From Sorex araneus (Eukaryota; Chordata; Mammalia; Eulipotyphla; Soricidae), in the NCBI RefSeq assembly GCF_027595985.1, contig NC_073303.1, forward strand, positions 324,441,679 through 324,505,678: a stretch of DNA of 64,000 bases, written 5' to 3'. Positions 1 through 10,888 of this stretch are shown piece by piece; position 1 is the first letter of the stretch; every line of letters begins with the position of its first letter. The notes beneath the pieces were generated by a model that saw only the letters and a list, made by a program, of their open reading frames with translations, had not been told where the DNA came from and did not search any database. The position numbers and the translations under genes were made by a program.

Positions 1-560
1 TAGAGCCATTAAGCCCTTGTATAAGAGATTACTAACATGTTGGTACATGTTGAGCCTGTGTGCTAATATTTATTTATTTTTGGATCATGATCCATTGCTT
101 TCTACCTTAACCTATTAACTGAGCTGTACTACTCTTGTTATATCAGTGAAGTGAGTATGAATCTCACACGGACATATTTGTGAATTAGAATTTAGGGATT
201 CTAACATTTTAAATAGGGTGATATAACTGGAAATGATTTTAAGATTCAAAAGCATCTCTGCAGCTTGTAGCTCTCTTCTGAGATTTATTTGAGTCTCTGG
301 ATCATGGCTGTTAATGAGTTTATGTGGAACCAGAGACAGTTTGTGAGTGTGACCACCAGGATCTGGGAAAGACAAAAATAGGGGGAGGGCGGCCATGCCC
401 AACTCCACAAGAGAAAAGCTGCATACCTGCATACCTGGGCTTTTCAGCAAATTCATTCTCATGCATGAGGGGCTCATCCTGAGCATGTGGAGACTGGCTG
501 TGACCATGGTGGAGATTGGGTTCTGGAATTTTGGGCTGCAAGGGCTCTACTGGGGTTGGT
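1..560 (-). mobile_element. L1-like 3' UTR copy, cut by the window edge
   Basis: The first 560 bases are an inverted, diverged copy of 49080-49650. For example, GAGCCATTAAGCCCTTGTAT at 4-23 is the reverse complement of bases near 49640, and CATCTCTGCAGCTTGT and CTCTGGATCATGGCTGTTAA recur as well. The matching element at 48937-49880 ends in an A-tail, so this copy runs on the minus strand with its tail off the left edge. Confidence 0.65.
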
Positions 561-602
561 TGGAACTATTTGATTTTGAGTCTGAAATAGCATTGTCATT
601 CT

Positions 603-762
603 TTTTCCTTTTTCCTTTTTGTTTTGGGCCACACTGGGAATGTTCAGGAGTTATTCCTGACTCTGAGCTCAGGAATTTCTTCTGGTAGTTCTCAGGGTAT
701 CATATAAGATGCTGGGGTTGAACCTGAGTGGGCTGTGTGCAAGGCAAGTGTCTTATCCTGGC
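603..762 (-). mobile_element. SOR-type SINE
   Basis: Reads on the + strand as tail TTTTGTTTTGGGCCACAC, body GTTCAGGAGTTATTCCTGAC and head GTGCAAGGCAAGTG, the reverse complement of the family consensus. Diverged. Confidence 0.75.
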
Positions 763-1130
763 ATTTTCTTCTTTAGCCAGGATGTTAGGAATTGCCACCT
801 ACCGGTCAAAGAGAAATGCTTTATAACTTTAATGCTGACTCCAGTGTAATCCCCCTGTGTTGAGGGAGGTGTGAAGAATAGCCCAACTGTTCTAACTGTG
901 TATGAATTGGAAGTGGTCCTGGAGATGGGGGAGGGGGCGAGGTGGAGCAGCTTATCAGAACTTTCTCTCAAGCTCTCAAAACTAAAGTTATTTTTCCTCC
1001 TCTCCATGTAGAAGTGATTTTTTTTTTCAGGTAACATTGCAGTCTTGTAGAGGGAACTTGGCCTTGTAAGCCAAGGAGGTTGCAGAACACTCTTGTCCTG
1101 TTCTTTTGTCAGAGGGCAAAGGGCACATCT

Positions 1131-1269
1131 GACTGTGCTCAGGCCTACTCCTGACTTTGTGCACAGGGATCGCTCCTGGGCTTGGGGACCCTTTGTGGTG
1201 CTGGGAACAAAACTTGGGTCAGCTTTGTCCAAGACAAGTGCCTTACCCACTGCACTGTCTCTCTGGTCA
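1131..1269 (-). mobile_element. SOR-type SINE, diverged
   Basis: Body GTGCTCAGGCCTACTCCTGA and head AAGACAAGTGCCTTACCCAC match the inverted family; the tail is not clear. Confidence 0.65.
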
Positions 1270-2228
1270 CCTGTTGGTCATCTGGTCTGTCAAGTTGAAA
1301 TTGAATTGTGCAGCACTTGTACTGCCTCCAGCTCTCCCCACCCACCACCTCCTCACCCAGGGCCCTTTCCGGTGTCCCTCAGAAGTCAACTTTAAGGAGC
1401 AGGAACATACTTCCACTTGATTACAAAATGACTGCTGATAGCTTAGAAGTGCCAACTTCCTTCTGGAGAAAGATCAGACCTTAAAAACAGAACAAAGTGA
1501 AACAAAACAGGAAGGAGAACCTTCTGTGCCATTCTGTGCTCTGAGGGGCAGGGGCTAAGAGGGAGACCAGGGCTTCTTGGCCCAAGGCCATTGACCAGAC
1601 AGCTGGCCCAGCCTACTGGGCAGCGGGTGAATAAATAACGGAGTCCATCAGTAGTATCTGAACAAATGGGGGTAATTCTTGGTCTTGGCACTGCTGCATG
1701 GGCACCTTGAGCCACAGATTCCAGAGCCACTTCTTGACAAGCAGCATGGGGCCTGCCTGATGGTGGGGATGCTAATAATAACCACAGCAGGAAAATGTTC
1801 AAGCCCCATCAAGGCTTCTCTGGGTCGACAGATATGCTTTTAATTGGAAGCTCTCCCTTCATAGCTACCTTCATAGCCACAGTGATCTTTTTCTAAAACC
1901 TTAGTTCAGAGAACTAGCGCACAGGTTTGGCACGAGGGAGGGCCTATTCCAGGTCCCTCCAGGAGTGACTCCTCTGGTCACCTATTGGTCATCTGGTCTG
2001 CCATACCACACTGGAAGTGACCCCCAAACTAACAAAAACGAAGATCTTTGTTGCTCAATATCTTTTCATTGGATTTTGCTCACTGCGACCGGCCTGCTGT
2101 GCCCCCCTCTCTCCCCACCACTGCCCTGGTCCTATCTACTCTGAAACCCAAACCCTCTTCTCTCCCAACCTCTGACCCCCTCCCCTACTCTTCATCTCCT
2201 GCTTAGGCCATACTAGCCTTCTTCCTTG

Positions 2229-2367
2229 GTGGGGGTGGACGCACCCAGCATTACTCAGGGCTTATTCATGGCAGGGCTTGGAGGACCATATTGGGTCCCA
2301 GGAAACGAACCTGGGACAGTTACATGCAAGGCCAGTGCCCTACCTGCTGTACTATAGCTTCACCCCA
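2229..2367 (-). mobile_element. SOR-type SINE, diverged
   Basis: CATTACTCAGGGCTTATTCA and ATGCAAGGCCAGTGCCCTAC place it on the minus strand. Confidence 0.65.
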
Positions 2368-2639
2368 CCCCATATCTTTGTTTATTCTGGAACATACCAA
2401 GCTCCTGGCACTTCAAGTGCAATTTGCACCAGAGCCTACTGACAGCTAGTCATTATTCAGATCTCAGAACAAATCTCATCTCCCCAAGGAAGCTATCTAG
2501 CTTCTTCAGTCCTCTTAGTGACACTGACATTGTCTCATATCACTACGCAGTATGGCAGCGAGAGCCGGGAGCTTGTTCGTTCTATTCCTCTGTGGTGTTC
2601 TCAATATAGTTTCTTGCTCATAGTAGGACCACAGTAAGC

Positions 2640-2740
2640 CTTAATCCTCACAAGCCTGAGAAGCAGGTATTATTGTCATATTTCAAGTGAGTCTTAAAAT
2701 GGCCTGAGGTTATATTACTCTAACGGGTAGAGAATGTCCA
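2640..2740 (+). mobile_element. Possible MIR fragment
   Basis: TCCTCACAAGCCTGAGAAGC followed by GGTATTATTGTCATATTT resembles the MIR core. Weak and old. Confidence 0.35.
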
Positions 2741-3909
2741 GCCTGTGGGCTGTATGAGGCTCTTGGCATCAAGTGGTCTGGTGCTGGCTAGAATGAATAG
2801 ACATGGATATTTCTCATTGGCTGTCTGTAGCCCTCTACTAGCATTGGATGGCTCTCAAATGATGTTATAAATATCCAAACGGCCCTTGGGAGGAAAAGGT
2901 TCCTCAATCTTGTGTTAAATGTTTAAACACTGTAAAAATTTTCCCCGTAGAGCCCTCCTCATTCTGATGGTTAAAGGAGCACTTTTCAGCTGGGGTCATA
3001 AGCTGCCCGGTGGGTCCCCAGGATTTCCCCAGGGGGTCACACAGGTGAAAATAATGTAAATGGAGCCCACAGCATGAGACTAGGGGAACAATTGGTAGAA
3101 TTGGGGGGCACAGGAAGGAAACAAGATCAGAAGGTAAAAGGCGAGGAACACTGAATCGGACACTAGAGCATCAAACTCATTCAGCCAACTTGTTTAGGAT
3201 TCAGATTGACTTTCTACTATGCTGGTGTCCAACGCATATGACTCTCAGAGATGATGCCGAGAGGACTAAGTGTACATAAAAGAATAGCACGGCCAGTATA
3301 ATATGCACTGATGGTCTCTCAAAACTGGTACTCAAGGCTGTCTTGATTATGTAAATGTATGGATCCAGGTCCAGATTATTCATTGGGAGTTTTCTCCTGT
3401 TGGGAAATGCTCTACTTGGCACCTTAAGTAGCTAAAGGATTTTCTTTTGTTGTTAAAATAGATGCTATAGGAGGAATGGAACATAAACAGAATGAACATA
3501 AACATGCCGGCAATGGAGTAAGAGGAATGAATGACACAGGCTCCGCCCAAGCGAAAGATGCCAGGTGAATGAGCTGCATGTCAGTTGATTCTTTGCCCAT
3601 GAGATGTCCAGAAATGGCAAGTCCATGGAGACAGGAAGCAGTTTCAGGGATTTGTGGTTCCAGAGCTGAGGAGTGAAGCTTAATTGGTATCTCCTTTTAG
3701 GGCGATGAAATGTTCTGAGAACGGACAGGGGCGAGACCATACAGCATGCATGCATGCAAATGGCAATTTCACATTGTGTGTGTCTCAGCACCATCAAACA
3801 AATGGACTTAAAAAGAGAAAATTATCATGATGCTTCTCTGTTTCTAAATAAAGTAAATATACTTTAATTCAAGATTGATCTGAAAAAAAAAAAGAGGTGG
3901 TGGTGAGGC

Positions 3910-4072
3910 AGGGTGCAGAGCAATAGTGCATCAGGCAGCGCACTTGGCCTGCACGCATTTGACCTGGTTTAATCCTTGGTAGTGCATGTGGATTGCTGAG
4001 CACAGAGCCAGGAGTAAACCCTGAGCTTCACTGGGTGTGGCTTCAGAACCAAAACCCAAACAAAAAAGAGGA
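3910..4072 (+). mobile_element. SOR-type SINE, diverged
   Basis: Head GCAGAGCAATAGTGCATC, body GAGCACAGAGCCAGGAGTAA and an A-rich AACCCAAACAAAAAA tail. Confidence 0.7.
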
Positions 4073-4605
4073 AAAGAGGTAGGAACAAATGTAGTACATA
4101 AGAACCAGAGTTAGGATATACTGAGAGAGGAAAAAGGACACCTTGTGGCAAAAACCTTAATTTAACCCTTTCAGAAGGAGGACACGGGCAGACCACTGCC
4201 CATACAGACTTCAGTTTGACTAGAAATTTCTCAGGGCTGCTGGAGCTGGCACTACCCAGCAAGTGGGGAATGCCCACTGGGTGAGGCAGCCTGCGGACTC
4301 TGCTTCTGCTGCCTTTTTTAGGACATTCACCCTGGACACACCTGCACACTGCTCCCTGGTGCCACCCTCCTCCAGAGACTCGGGAACCCATAGAGCTGCC
4401 TCTGCGGCCATTTGCACCCTGTGTAGGAAATGGTTTCATTCTGCTGACTTCAGAAGTGGGTGTGCATCCATGCAAGAATAAATACATAGGTCCAAATGGA
4501 AGGAAATTGTGGGTTTCGAGTAATTCCAATCCAGAACTCAAGGCCTGGTTGTCTCATGATGTGGCTTTGTTTCTTGGGCTCTGATTTGAACCTGAGTTAG
4601 ACAGT

Positions 4606-4775
4606 TTTTTCATTTGTTTGTTTTTGAGCCACACGAGAGTTCTCAGGGCTTGCTCCAGGCTCTAAATTCAGGGCTCACTTCTTGCAGTGCTCGGGGACCA
4701 TAATGGAGTGCCAGGTATCAATCCCAGATTGGCTATATACAAGGCCAGTGCCTTATCACTGTATGCTGTCTCTGA
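4606..4775 (-). mobile_element. SOR-type SINE
   Basis: Tail TTTGTTTGTTTTTGAGCC, body TCTCAGGGCTTGCTCCAGGC and head CAAGGCCAGTGCCTTATCAC. Confidence 0.7.
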
Positions 4776-5049
4776 GTTAGAGACGCGCCTCTTTTCCAAC
4801 TGTTCTTCTGTCGTCCACCTCTGTCTTCCTTTCATTGAACTTTCTCCTGTCAATGAGCAAATAAGGGGCAGAGCTGTAGGAGCGCAGAAAGAATGTTGAC
4901 AGTGGTGGAGGAGATGGGGGGTAGGGGTGAGTGTTGGATGACATGGGGAAGAGAAGAAGGGTCATGAGCACTTTGGCGGTGGAGGTGATCCTTGTGCATC
5001 AAGACCTGAAACTTAAAATGTTGCGACCTATTACCTAAAGTAAACCATA

Positions 5050-5297
5050 GCACTGTAGCACTGTCATCCCGTTGTTCATCAATTTGCTCGAGTGGGCACC
5101 GGTAACATCTCCATTGTGAGTCTTGTTCTTACTGTTTTTGGCATATCAAATATGTCATGGGTAGCTTGCCAGGCTCTCCCGTGCGGGTGGGATACTCTTG
5201 GAAGCTTGCTGGGCTCTCCAAGAGGGATGGAGGAATCAAACCCAGGTCAGCTGCATCCAAGGCAAACGCCCTACCTGCTGTGCTATTGCTCCAGCCC
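5050..5297 (-). mobile_element. RTE-tailed SINE (tRNA head, RTE-type 3' end)
   Basis: Minus strand: a tRNA-like head (GGGCTGGAGCAATAGCAC) as in the SOR SINE, then a different body with CAAGCTTCCAAGAGTATCCC and TGGCAAGCTACCC. The tail ATGGAGATGTTACCGGTGCC continues through GAGCAAATTGATGAACAACG to short CAGTGCTA repeats. It is flanked by a 13-bp duplication, 12 of 13 identical (5037-5049 and 5298-5310). The last 50 bases match the 3' end of the RTE LINE at 32351-32402. Confidence 0.85.
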
Positions 5298-5312
5298 AAA
5301 GTAAACTATAAT

Positions 5313-5337
5313 AATGATCATGATGATGATGATGATA
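5313..5337. repeat. (ATG)n microsatellite
   Basis: Short GAT/ATG run just outside the right target-site duplication of the preceding SINE. Confidence 0.8.
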
Positions 5338-5959
5338 AAAATTGGTTTTAAATGATCTCAGTTCAGCTCAGTTCACTTTCCTTAGACCTAAATCACACTA
5401 TTCTTGCATTTTGTTTGTGTACTTGGAAAAGATATCTCATCCAACCAAACTGCAAGTTCTCTGATGCTGGAAACCTCTCCCTTGTGATTTTGGAATGTCC
5501 CTGGCCTGCAGTGTCCTCGGGCACCTTTCCCCACTGTTCTGACAGCTCCTTTATTGGCCTGATCAACAGTCAGGAGAGCCACCAATCCTGGTGCTTCTGC
5601 TGTAGCTACCAACAATGTTTTCTCTTTATCTTTTTGATAAGCAGGAGTCGTGGGGAGCAGGGGATGGCTTGTCTGAGACTCTCCTTGGGAAGAGTCATGC
5701 CAAGAAGTAGTGTCCTGCCAGCATTGTTGGTGGCGCCAGGCTGTAGCTGCACTGGGCCGTACTGCACCACAGGTCTGGGAGCCAGTGTCATCCCATCCGC
5801 CACTTGCCACTGGCTTCCAACTGTAAGAAGCCCAATGCACCTGCAGTGTTGGCTCTGGGGACAGCATAGGCACAAGGGATTATGTGTTAGCTGTAACATC
5901 CATGTAGGATGCCTAAGCGGAGCATTTTGTTTTTGCATTCAAAATTTCTATGGCAAGAT

Positions 5960-6034
5960 AGATATGTATCCGTATATGTACATATTATATTTTTATGTAT
6001 GTATATGTATATGTACATATACGGATACATATCT
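5960..6034. repeat. Perfect 26-bp inverted repeat (hairpin)
   Basis: The arm at 5960-5985 (starting AGATATGTATCCGTATATGT) is exactly reverse-complementary to 6009-6034, with a 23-nt AT-rich spacer. Confidence 0.9.
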
Positions 6035-6065
6035 CAATCTATTTAATTTTTTTTAAAAATAAGGG

Positions 6066-6520
6066 CCAGGCCCAGTGGTTCTAGAGTTGAGTCAGAATCT
6101 TCCCTGGTATACCAGCCTGGAAGTTCAGTCCAGGGCCTGGGAATGTGTGGAGGTCCCGGGGCTGCATGAGGGAGTGGGCTGTGTGCCAGGGATGGAACTC
6201 AGCCTCATGGTGCAGGCACTGTCGCTAGGCATAGGCTACACTCATTGTGCCATCTCCTTAACCCACCTCAAAGAGTTTCTCTTTGTTTTTGTTTCTGTTT
6301 TTGGGGCAGTGTTCAGGGCTTACTCCTTGTTCCTTGTCTGGAGGCCATGGGGCTACGCAAGGGAGTGAATACCTGTCAGGGATGGAACTCAGCCTTCCTC
6401 CTGGTGGTGCTCAGACCATGAGGGAGTGAATGCCTGCCAGGATGGAACTCAGCCTTCCTTCTGACATGGGCGCCAGGGATGGAATCTGGGTTATCTGTGT
6501 ACTATCTCTCTGGTCTTTCA
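6066..6520 (-). repeat. Degenerate SINE-derived block with an internal triplicated segment
   Basis: Remnants such as CAGTGTTCAGGGCTTACTCC and TGTGTACTATCTCTCTGGTC look like inverted SOR SINEs. A segment reading GAGGGAGTG...CCAGGGATGGAACTCAGCC occurs at about 6168, 6359 and 6420. Confidence 0.5.
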
Positions 6521-7572
6521 TCTCGTCTTTTAAGAGTGGGTTCAATGGCATTAAGTACATTCAGATTGTGCAACCATCACCACGGTTGCTTGAGTCTCAC
6601 TCTTTCCTCTCCTTTACCCCTTATTCTACTCTCTACTCCCCTGTCTCTGAGGTTGACCATACTATGTACCTCAAATAAGTAGAATCCTACCCCATTTACC
6701 ATGTTTGTGAATGACTTCTCTTACTGAGCAGAGTTCTCAAGAATCACATAAATTTGATTCACATAAAGTATGCATCAGGATCTCTTCCGTTTGAAGACTA
6801 GTCTGTTGTATGTGTATACACTACAGTGAATTGATCCATTTATTAGCTGACAGACATCTGGGCAGTTTCTACCTGGTGGCTGATGTGGATAGTGCTGCTG
6901 TGATGATGAATATGCAAATATCTGAGACACTGCTTTTACCTCCTTCAGGAATTCCCAAAGTTTAATTACTGGCTTCATGTGGCCATTCTCACCATAAAAG
7001 CACCGTATGATACTATTTCCCAAAATGGCCAGACTGTTTTATGTTCCCACAACAGAGCACCAGTTTTTCCATATTCACCCCAACTTTTCCAAAGTGAATG
7101 AAAAATCATGTTTTCCTTTTATTTGAAAATGTTTTGGGTTAGAGGTGGAAATGTGGTGATAATGGCAACAGTACTTTTTCCATTAATCCATTGAGATAAC
7201 AGGAAAATTGTTGACTTAATGAAACACTAAAGCTGAAAAGCTTCAGCCTGAAATTGCTCTTCCGTGGCTGGCAACACCATTTCTTTATACTCTGACTCCA
7301 TCAAGTGCTAACTGGTTGGGCTGCATCTGAGTATCAGAGCGACCGATTAGCATCAAGACGAGAATCTCTGCTCTGGAGTCATTTGCTTCTTGTGAGGGAG
7401 AGAGGCCGGCACACATACCTTTTGGATAATCAATTTCCTTGTACCAACCATTTGCCCTTTCAATGTTAAAAATCAGAGATGGCACCTGGTACTGCCTGGG
7501 GACAGCAAAACCATCCATTTGCTCTTTCTTTCCTGTTTTCTTGGTTTCTCTCTCTCTCCCCTCCCTCCCTTC

Positions 7573-7573
7573 C

Positions 7574-7659
<86 letters not shown>

Positions 7660-7695
7660 TTCCTTCCTTCCTTCCTTCCTTCCTTCCTTCCTTTC

Positions 7696-7765
<70 letters not shown>

Positions 7766-7790
7766 CTCTTCTTTCTTTTTTCTCTCCCTT
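7573..7790. repeat. (CTTT)n-(CCTT)n-(CTTT)n microsatellite
   Basis: About 200 bp of pure pyrimidine on the + strand: a long CTTT run, a CCTT block at about 7656-7693, then CTTT again. It has replaced the middle of a minus SINE whose head survives at 7791-7856. Confidence 0.95.
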
Positions 7791-7856
7791 GAACCTGGGC
7801 CAGCCTAATGCACAGCAAGTACATACATTACCTGATGTACTATCTCTTCTGATTTT
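7791..7856 (-). mobile_element. SOR-type SINE head fragment
   Basis: TTGAACCTGGGCCAGCC through the CTGATGTACTATCTCTTC head; the rest is lost into the tetranucleotide tract. Confidence 0.6.
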
Positions 7857-7867
7857 CTTTCTTTTTT

Positions 7868-8016
7868 TTTTTTTATTTTAGGGAACATCTGGCAGTACAC
7901 CTGGCTTACTCCTGGCTCTGTGCTCAGGGATCACTCTTGCAGGCTCACCTTATAAGGTGCTGAAGATTAAACTCTGGCCTGCTGCATGCAAGGCAAGCAC
8001 CCTATCACTCTAGCCC
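7868..8016 (-). mobile_element. SOR-type SINE
   Basis: T-rich tail, TGGCTTACTCCTGGCTCTGT body, GCAAGGCAAGCACCCTATCA head ending CTCTAGCCC. Confidence 0.75.
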
Positions 8017-9117
8017 ATGGACTCCTTCTTTTAACAGGGAAATTGAAGTTACCTTCTGATCCTCTTAGCTCCGAGAAACTGCAGTGTGATCAGACCTCTA
8101 CAGCCTTCCATTGGCTGTGTAGGCAGGTATTACCTCTGGCCCCACCTGCCCCTGGTCCCTCTTGTCCACAACATCCCGCCCCCTTCTTCCGGCTGCAGAA
8201 GAAGTTATGCTTATAGTCCTGAGGGAAAGATGGAGGTTCACAAGAAACAGGGGCTCAGGGCCCGGCTGCCATCTCGTAAAGACTTTATTTCTACTTTGTC
8301 ATCGTCCTGTACAGACTCTGAGGCACCATTCTTTCTTTCAATTTGGTATCCTCACATTTTGTAGTGTTTGTCCTTAAACAAGAAAATTTCCGAGTAAACA
8401 CTGTATATTGCCAATTAATTCTTTAACAATAACTTAAAAAAATGCCATGGTGGTAGAATCATCAATGCTAGAAGACAACAGTGAAAGTGCAGGACAAGGG
8501 GGTTAAAACATCCTACAGCAGACAGACACAAGGAGGCTATGGGAGAACATGGTAGCAGCATGTACATGCACCGCGGTGCTTCGGACCCGAGGACGTGCAG
8601 GTCGAGTAGGATACGTGGATTATGCAGCGGATTCTGTCAGCCCGGCTGAGGACGCTATACCTTCAAAAGCATCCTGGCTTGTCCCCTTCAGTCCAGAGGG
8701 CATCTGTCATGTCTACTGGCTTCATGGCTTTCCACTCCAAAGAGTTCATCGGCTCAGACAGTCATGAGCCTTTCAAAGAGTCTTCAGAGAATAGCAACAT
8801 TGACCAAATGAAAGGAACTTAAAACACTCAACCTCAATGTGGAAAGAAACCAAAGCAAAACGGGAAAGTGCAAATGGAGGAGAGGCAGTCCGTCTCGGGA
8901 GTGCGAGAGTTCAGAATCTCTTAAAAGGTAGATCTTGAAAACGTTTATATCTTAAATTTATTTATATCTTATTTACCCTTTATTGTTTAATATATTGTGC
9001 ATAAAAAAGATGGAGACAAAAATAGTTTTCTGAGTTATGAAAAAATTAAGTTATTACAGGCACGTTTACTGTTTCATTCTAGAAACATCTCAGTTTCACA
9101 GGTTGAACATTCAGCAG

Positions 9118-9119
<2 letters not shown>

Positions 9120-9157
<38 letters not shown>
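9120..9157. repeat. (TG)n microsatellite
   Basis: Uninterrupted TG run. Confidence 0.95.
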
Positions 9158-9158
<1 letters not shown>

Positions 9159-10847
9159 CAAACATTCTTTGACCTTAGGAAACTAGATCTCTCCTTTGGG
9201 GCAGCATTTGGTTGATGACGATGGTGTCGGGTTTGCAAATCAGTGAATTATTCCGTGACAATCCATGCAAACTTGCATCACGTCACAGGTGGGGCTTCTC
9301 CCCAGGCGGCTCCTCATCGCCCTGTTCCTCCAGCAAAGCCGGGTCTCCAGGGAGCGGAACCAGTGAGGCAGTGGGGGAATGTGGGGCCCAACGGGACGGA
9401 GGGCGGCGGTTTGCTGGTCTTCCGGGCCTGGAGAAGCAGGGTTCTAGGGAAGGAGCTAGTGCGGAACAAGGTAGTTCCTTCAAAGTTAAGAAAGAAAAAG
9501 ACAGAGTTACTCACAACCCACCGCCAGCTCAGGGGATGACCCCCCCCCCCCCAGCCCCTACAAACACTTCTCAACAAACTCGGGTTAAATGCCATCAATC
9601 AGGAGCGATTCCATTGCATGTTAGTGAATATTTTGCTCCTGGAGATATATAAAGATGGTAAGTATCCAATGCATGATCAATGAGGGAAATGCTCAGATCA
9701 TGATGAGGCTGTGAAATGGACAGGTTGACAGTGCGCATTAGCAGTGGGGAAGGCTAGGTGGCTGTGGGGTCCACGTCTTTCCCGATGTAGCTGACCCAAT
9801 CATCTGGACTTTTCCCAAGGACCCACTCAGCTACTGTGACTCCTCCCTCAACCCTGTTGTGTTGTGTTTCAGCTGCATCAGCACTGAGACTCGCCTCAGA
9901 ACAAACAAACTTTGCTACTGTTTATTCCAAACTGACTGGCAGTGGGTTAAACAAACTCCCACAACATGGAAAAAGACTGCTGGCAGAAATGGTAATTTGG
10001 GTCTTGCTGACTTTAATGACTTCACGTGGCAGCTAAGGAATCTGAGTGCTCACGCTGTAGACTCCGACTCATCCAGAGAACAGCTGATGCAAGACACACA
10101 GCTCTTAAAAAATCCCCATCACCCTGCTTCCCAAGGGTCACGGCTACTTGTTCGGTTTTAAAGACTGTGGAACCCATCCTTAGCGCTCATCTGAGGAAAC
10201 CAGGACCCTGGACTTGGTGTCTGCTGGCACACAGAGATGAAAAGAGCTGGAGCATGAGGAAACTGTGTGCTCTCCCAGGTGGACTCCACCTGTCCATATG
10301 GTAAGCCAGGGAAAGCTGAGAGGGACAACCATTGTGATGAGGAAGGACGAAGAGAAGACCTGCACAGCCAGGCAGGAAGCAAGATGGAGGACTGAGACAT
10401 GACAAGTGTTGATGCAGACCACAATGAAGCACAGTGAATGGGGTGGGAAGTGGCAGCTGGCGCTGCTGACGGCCCTAGAACGGGGGAGCAAAGATGGATG
10501 GTGAAGACACAAAGCGCCCGTGTTCCCAGAAGAGGGAAGAAGAGAGGTGATTCCCCGCCTTCCTGTGGGGGTCAGCAGATAAAGGAAACTGCACCTTAAG
10601 GATATTCAGTGCTCCTCGCCCTTTTATGGCTGCTACTTGATGTGAAGAGGGGGAAGCAGCCTCCACAGAGTGCTTATGCTAATGGCAGCCATGACAACCA
10701 GAATTACCTCACCCAGGCAACACCCCGCAGGGCACTGGCAGCAGAACTTAAAAGCAGTGGGGAGCTGAGTCCTCACCTCACCCCAGGGCAAGAGGGGACC
10801 TGAGGTTGATGTTTTGTGGTTTTGTGTCTTCTAGTGAAGTAGCAATT

Positions 10848-10849
<2 letters not shown>

Positions 10850-10884
<35 letters not shown>
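10850..10884. repeat. (GT)n microsatellite
   Basis: Uninterrupted GT run. Confidence 0.95.

Positions 10885-10888
<4 letters not shown>

Noticed and set aside
5352..6056. 234-residue plus frame, with an overlapping 161-residue minus frame at 5388-5873
   Set aside because: I looked for a processed pseudogene in both strands but could match no known protein; there is no supporting start context, conservation or tail. Left unannotated.
7285..7824. 179-residue minus-strand open frame rich in Lys/Glu/Arg
   Set aside because: It is the translation of the (CTTT)n tract, which has no stops in any frame; not a gene.
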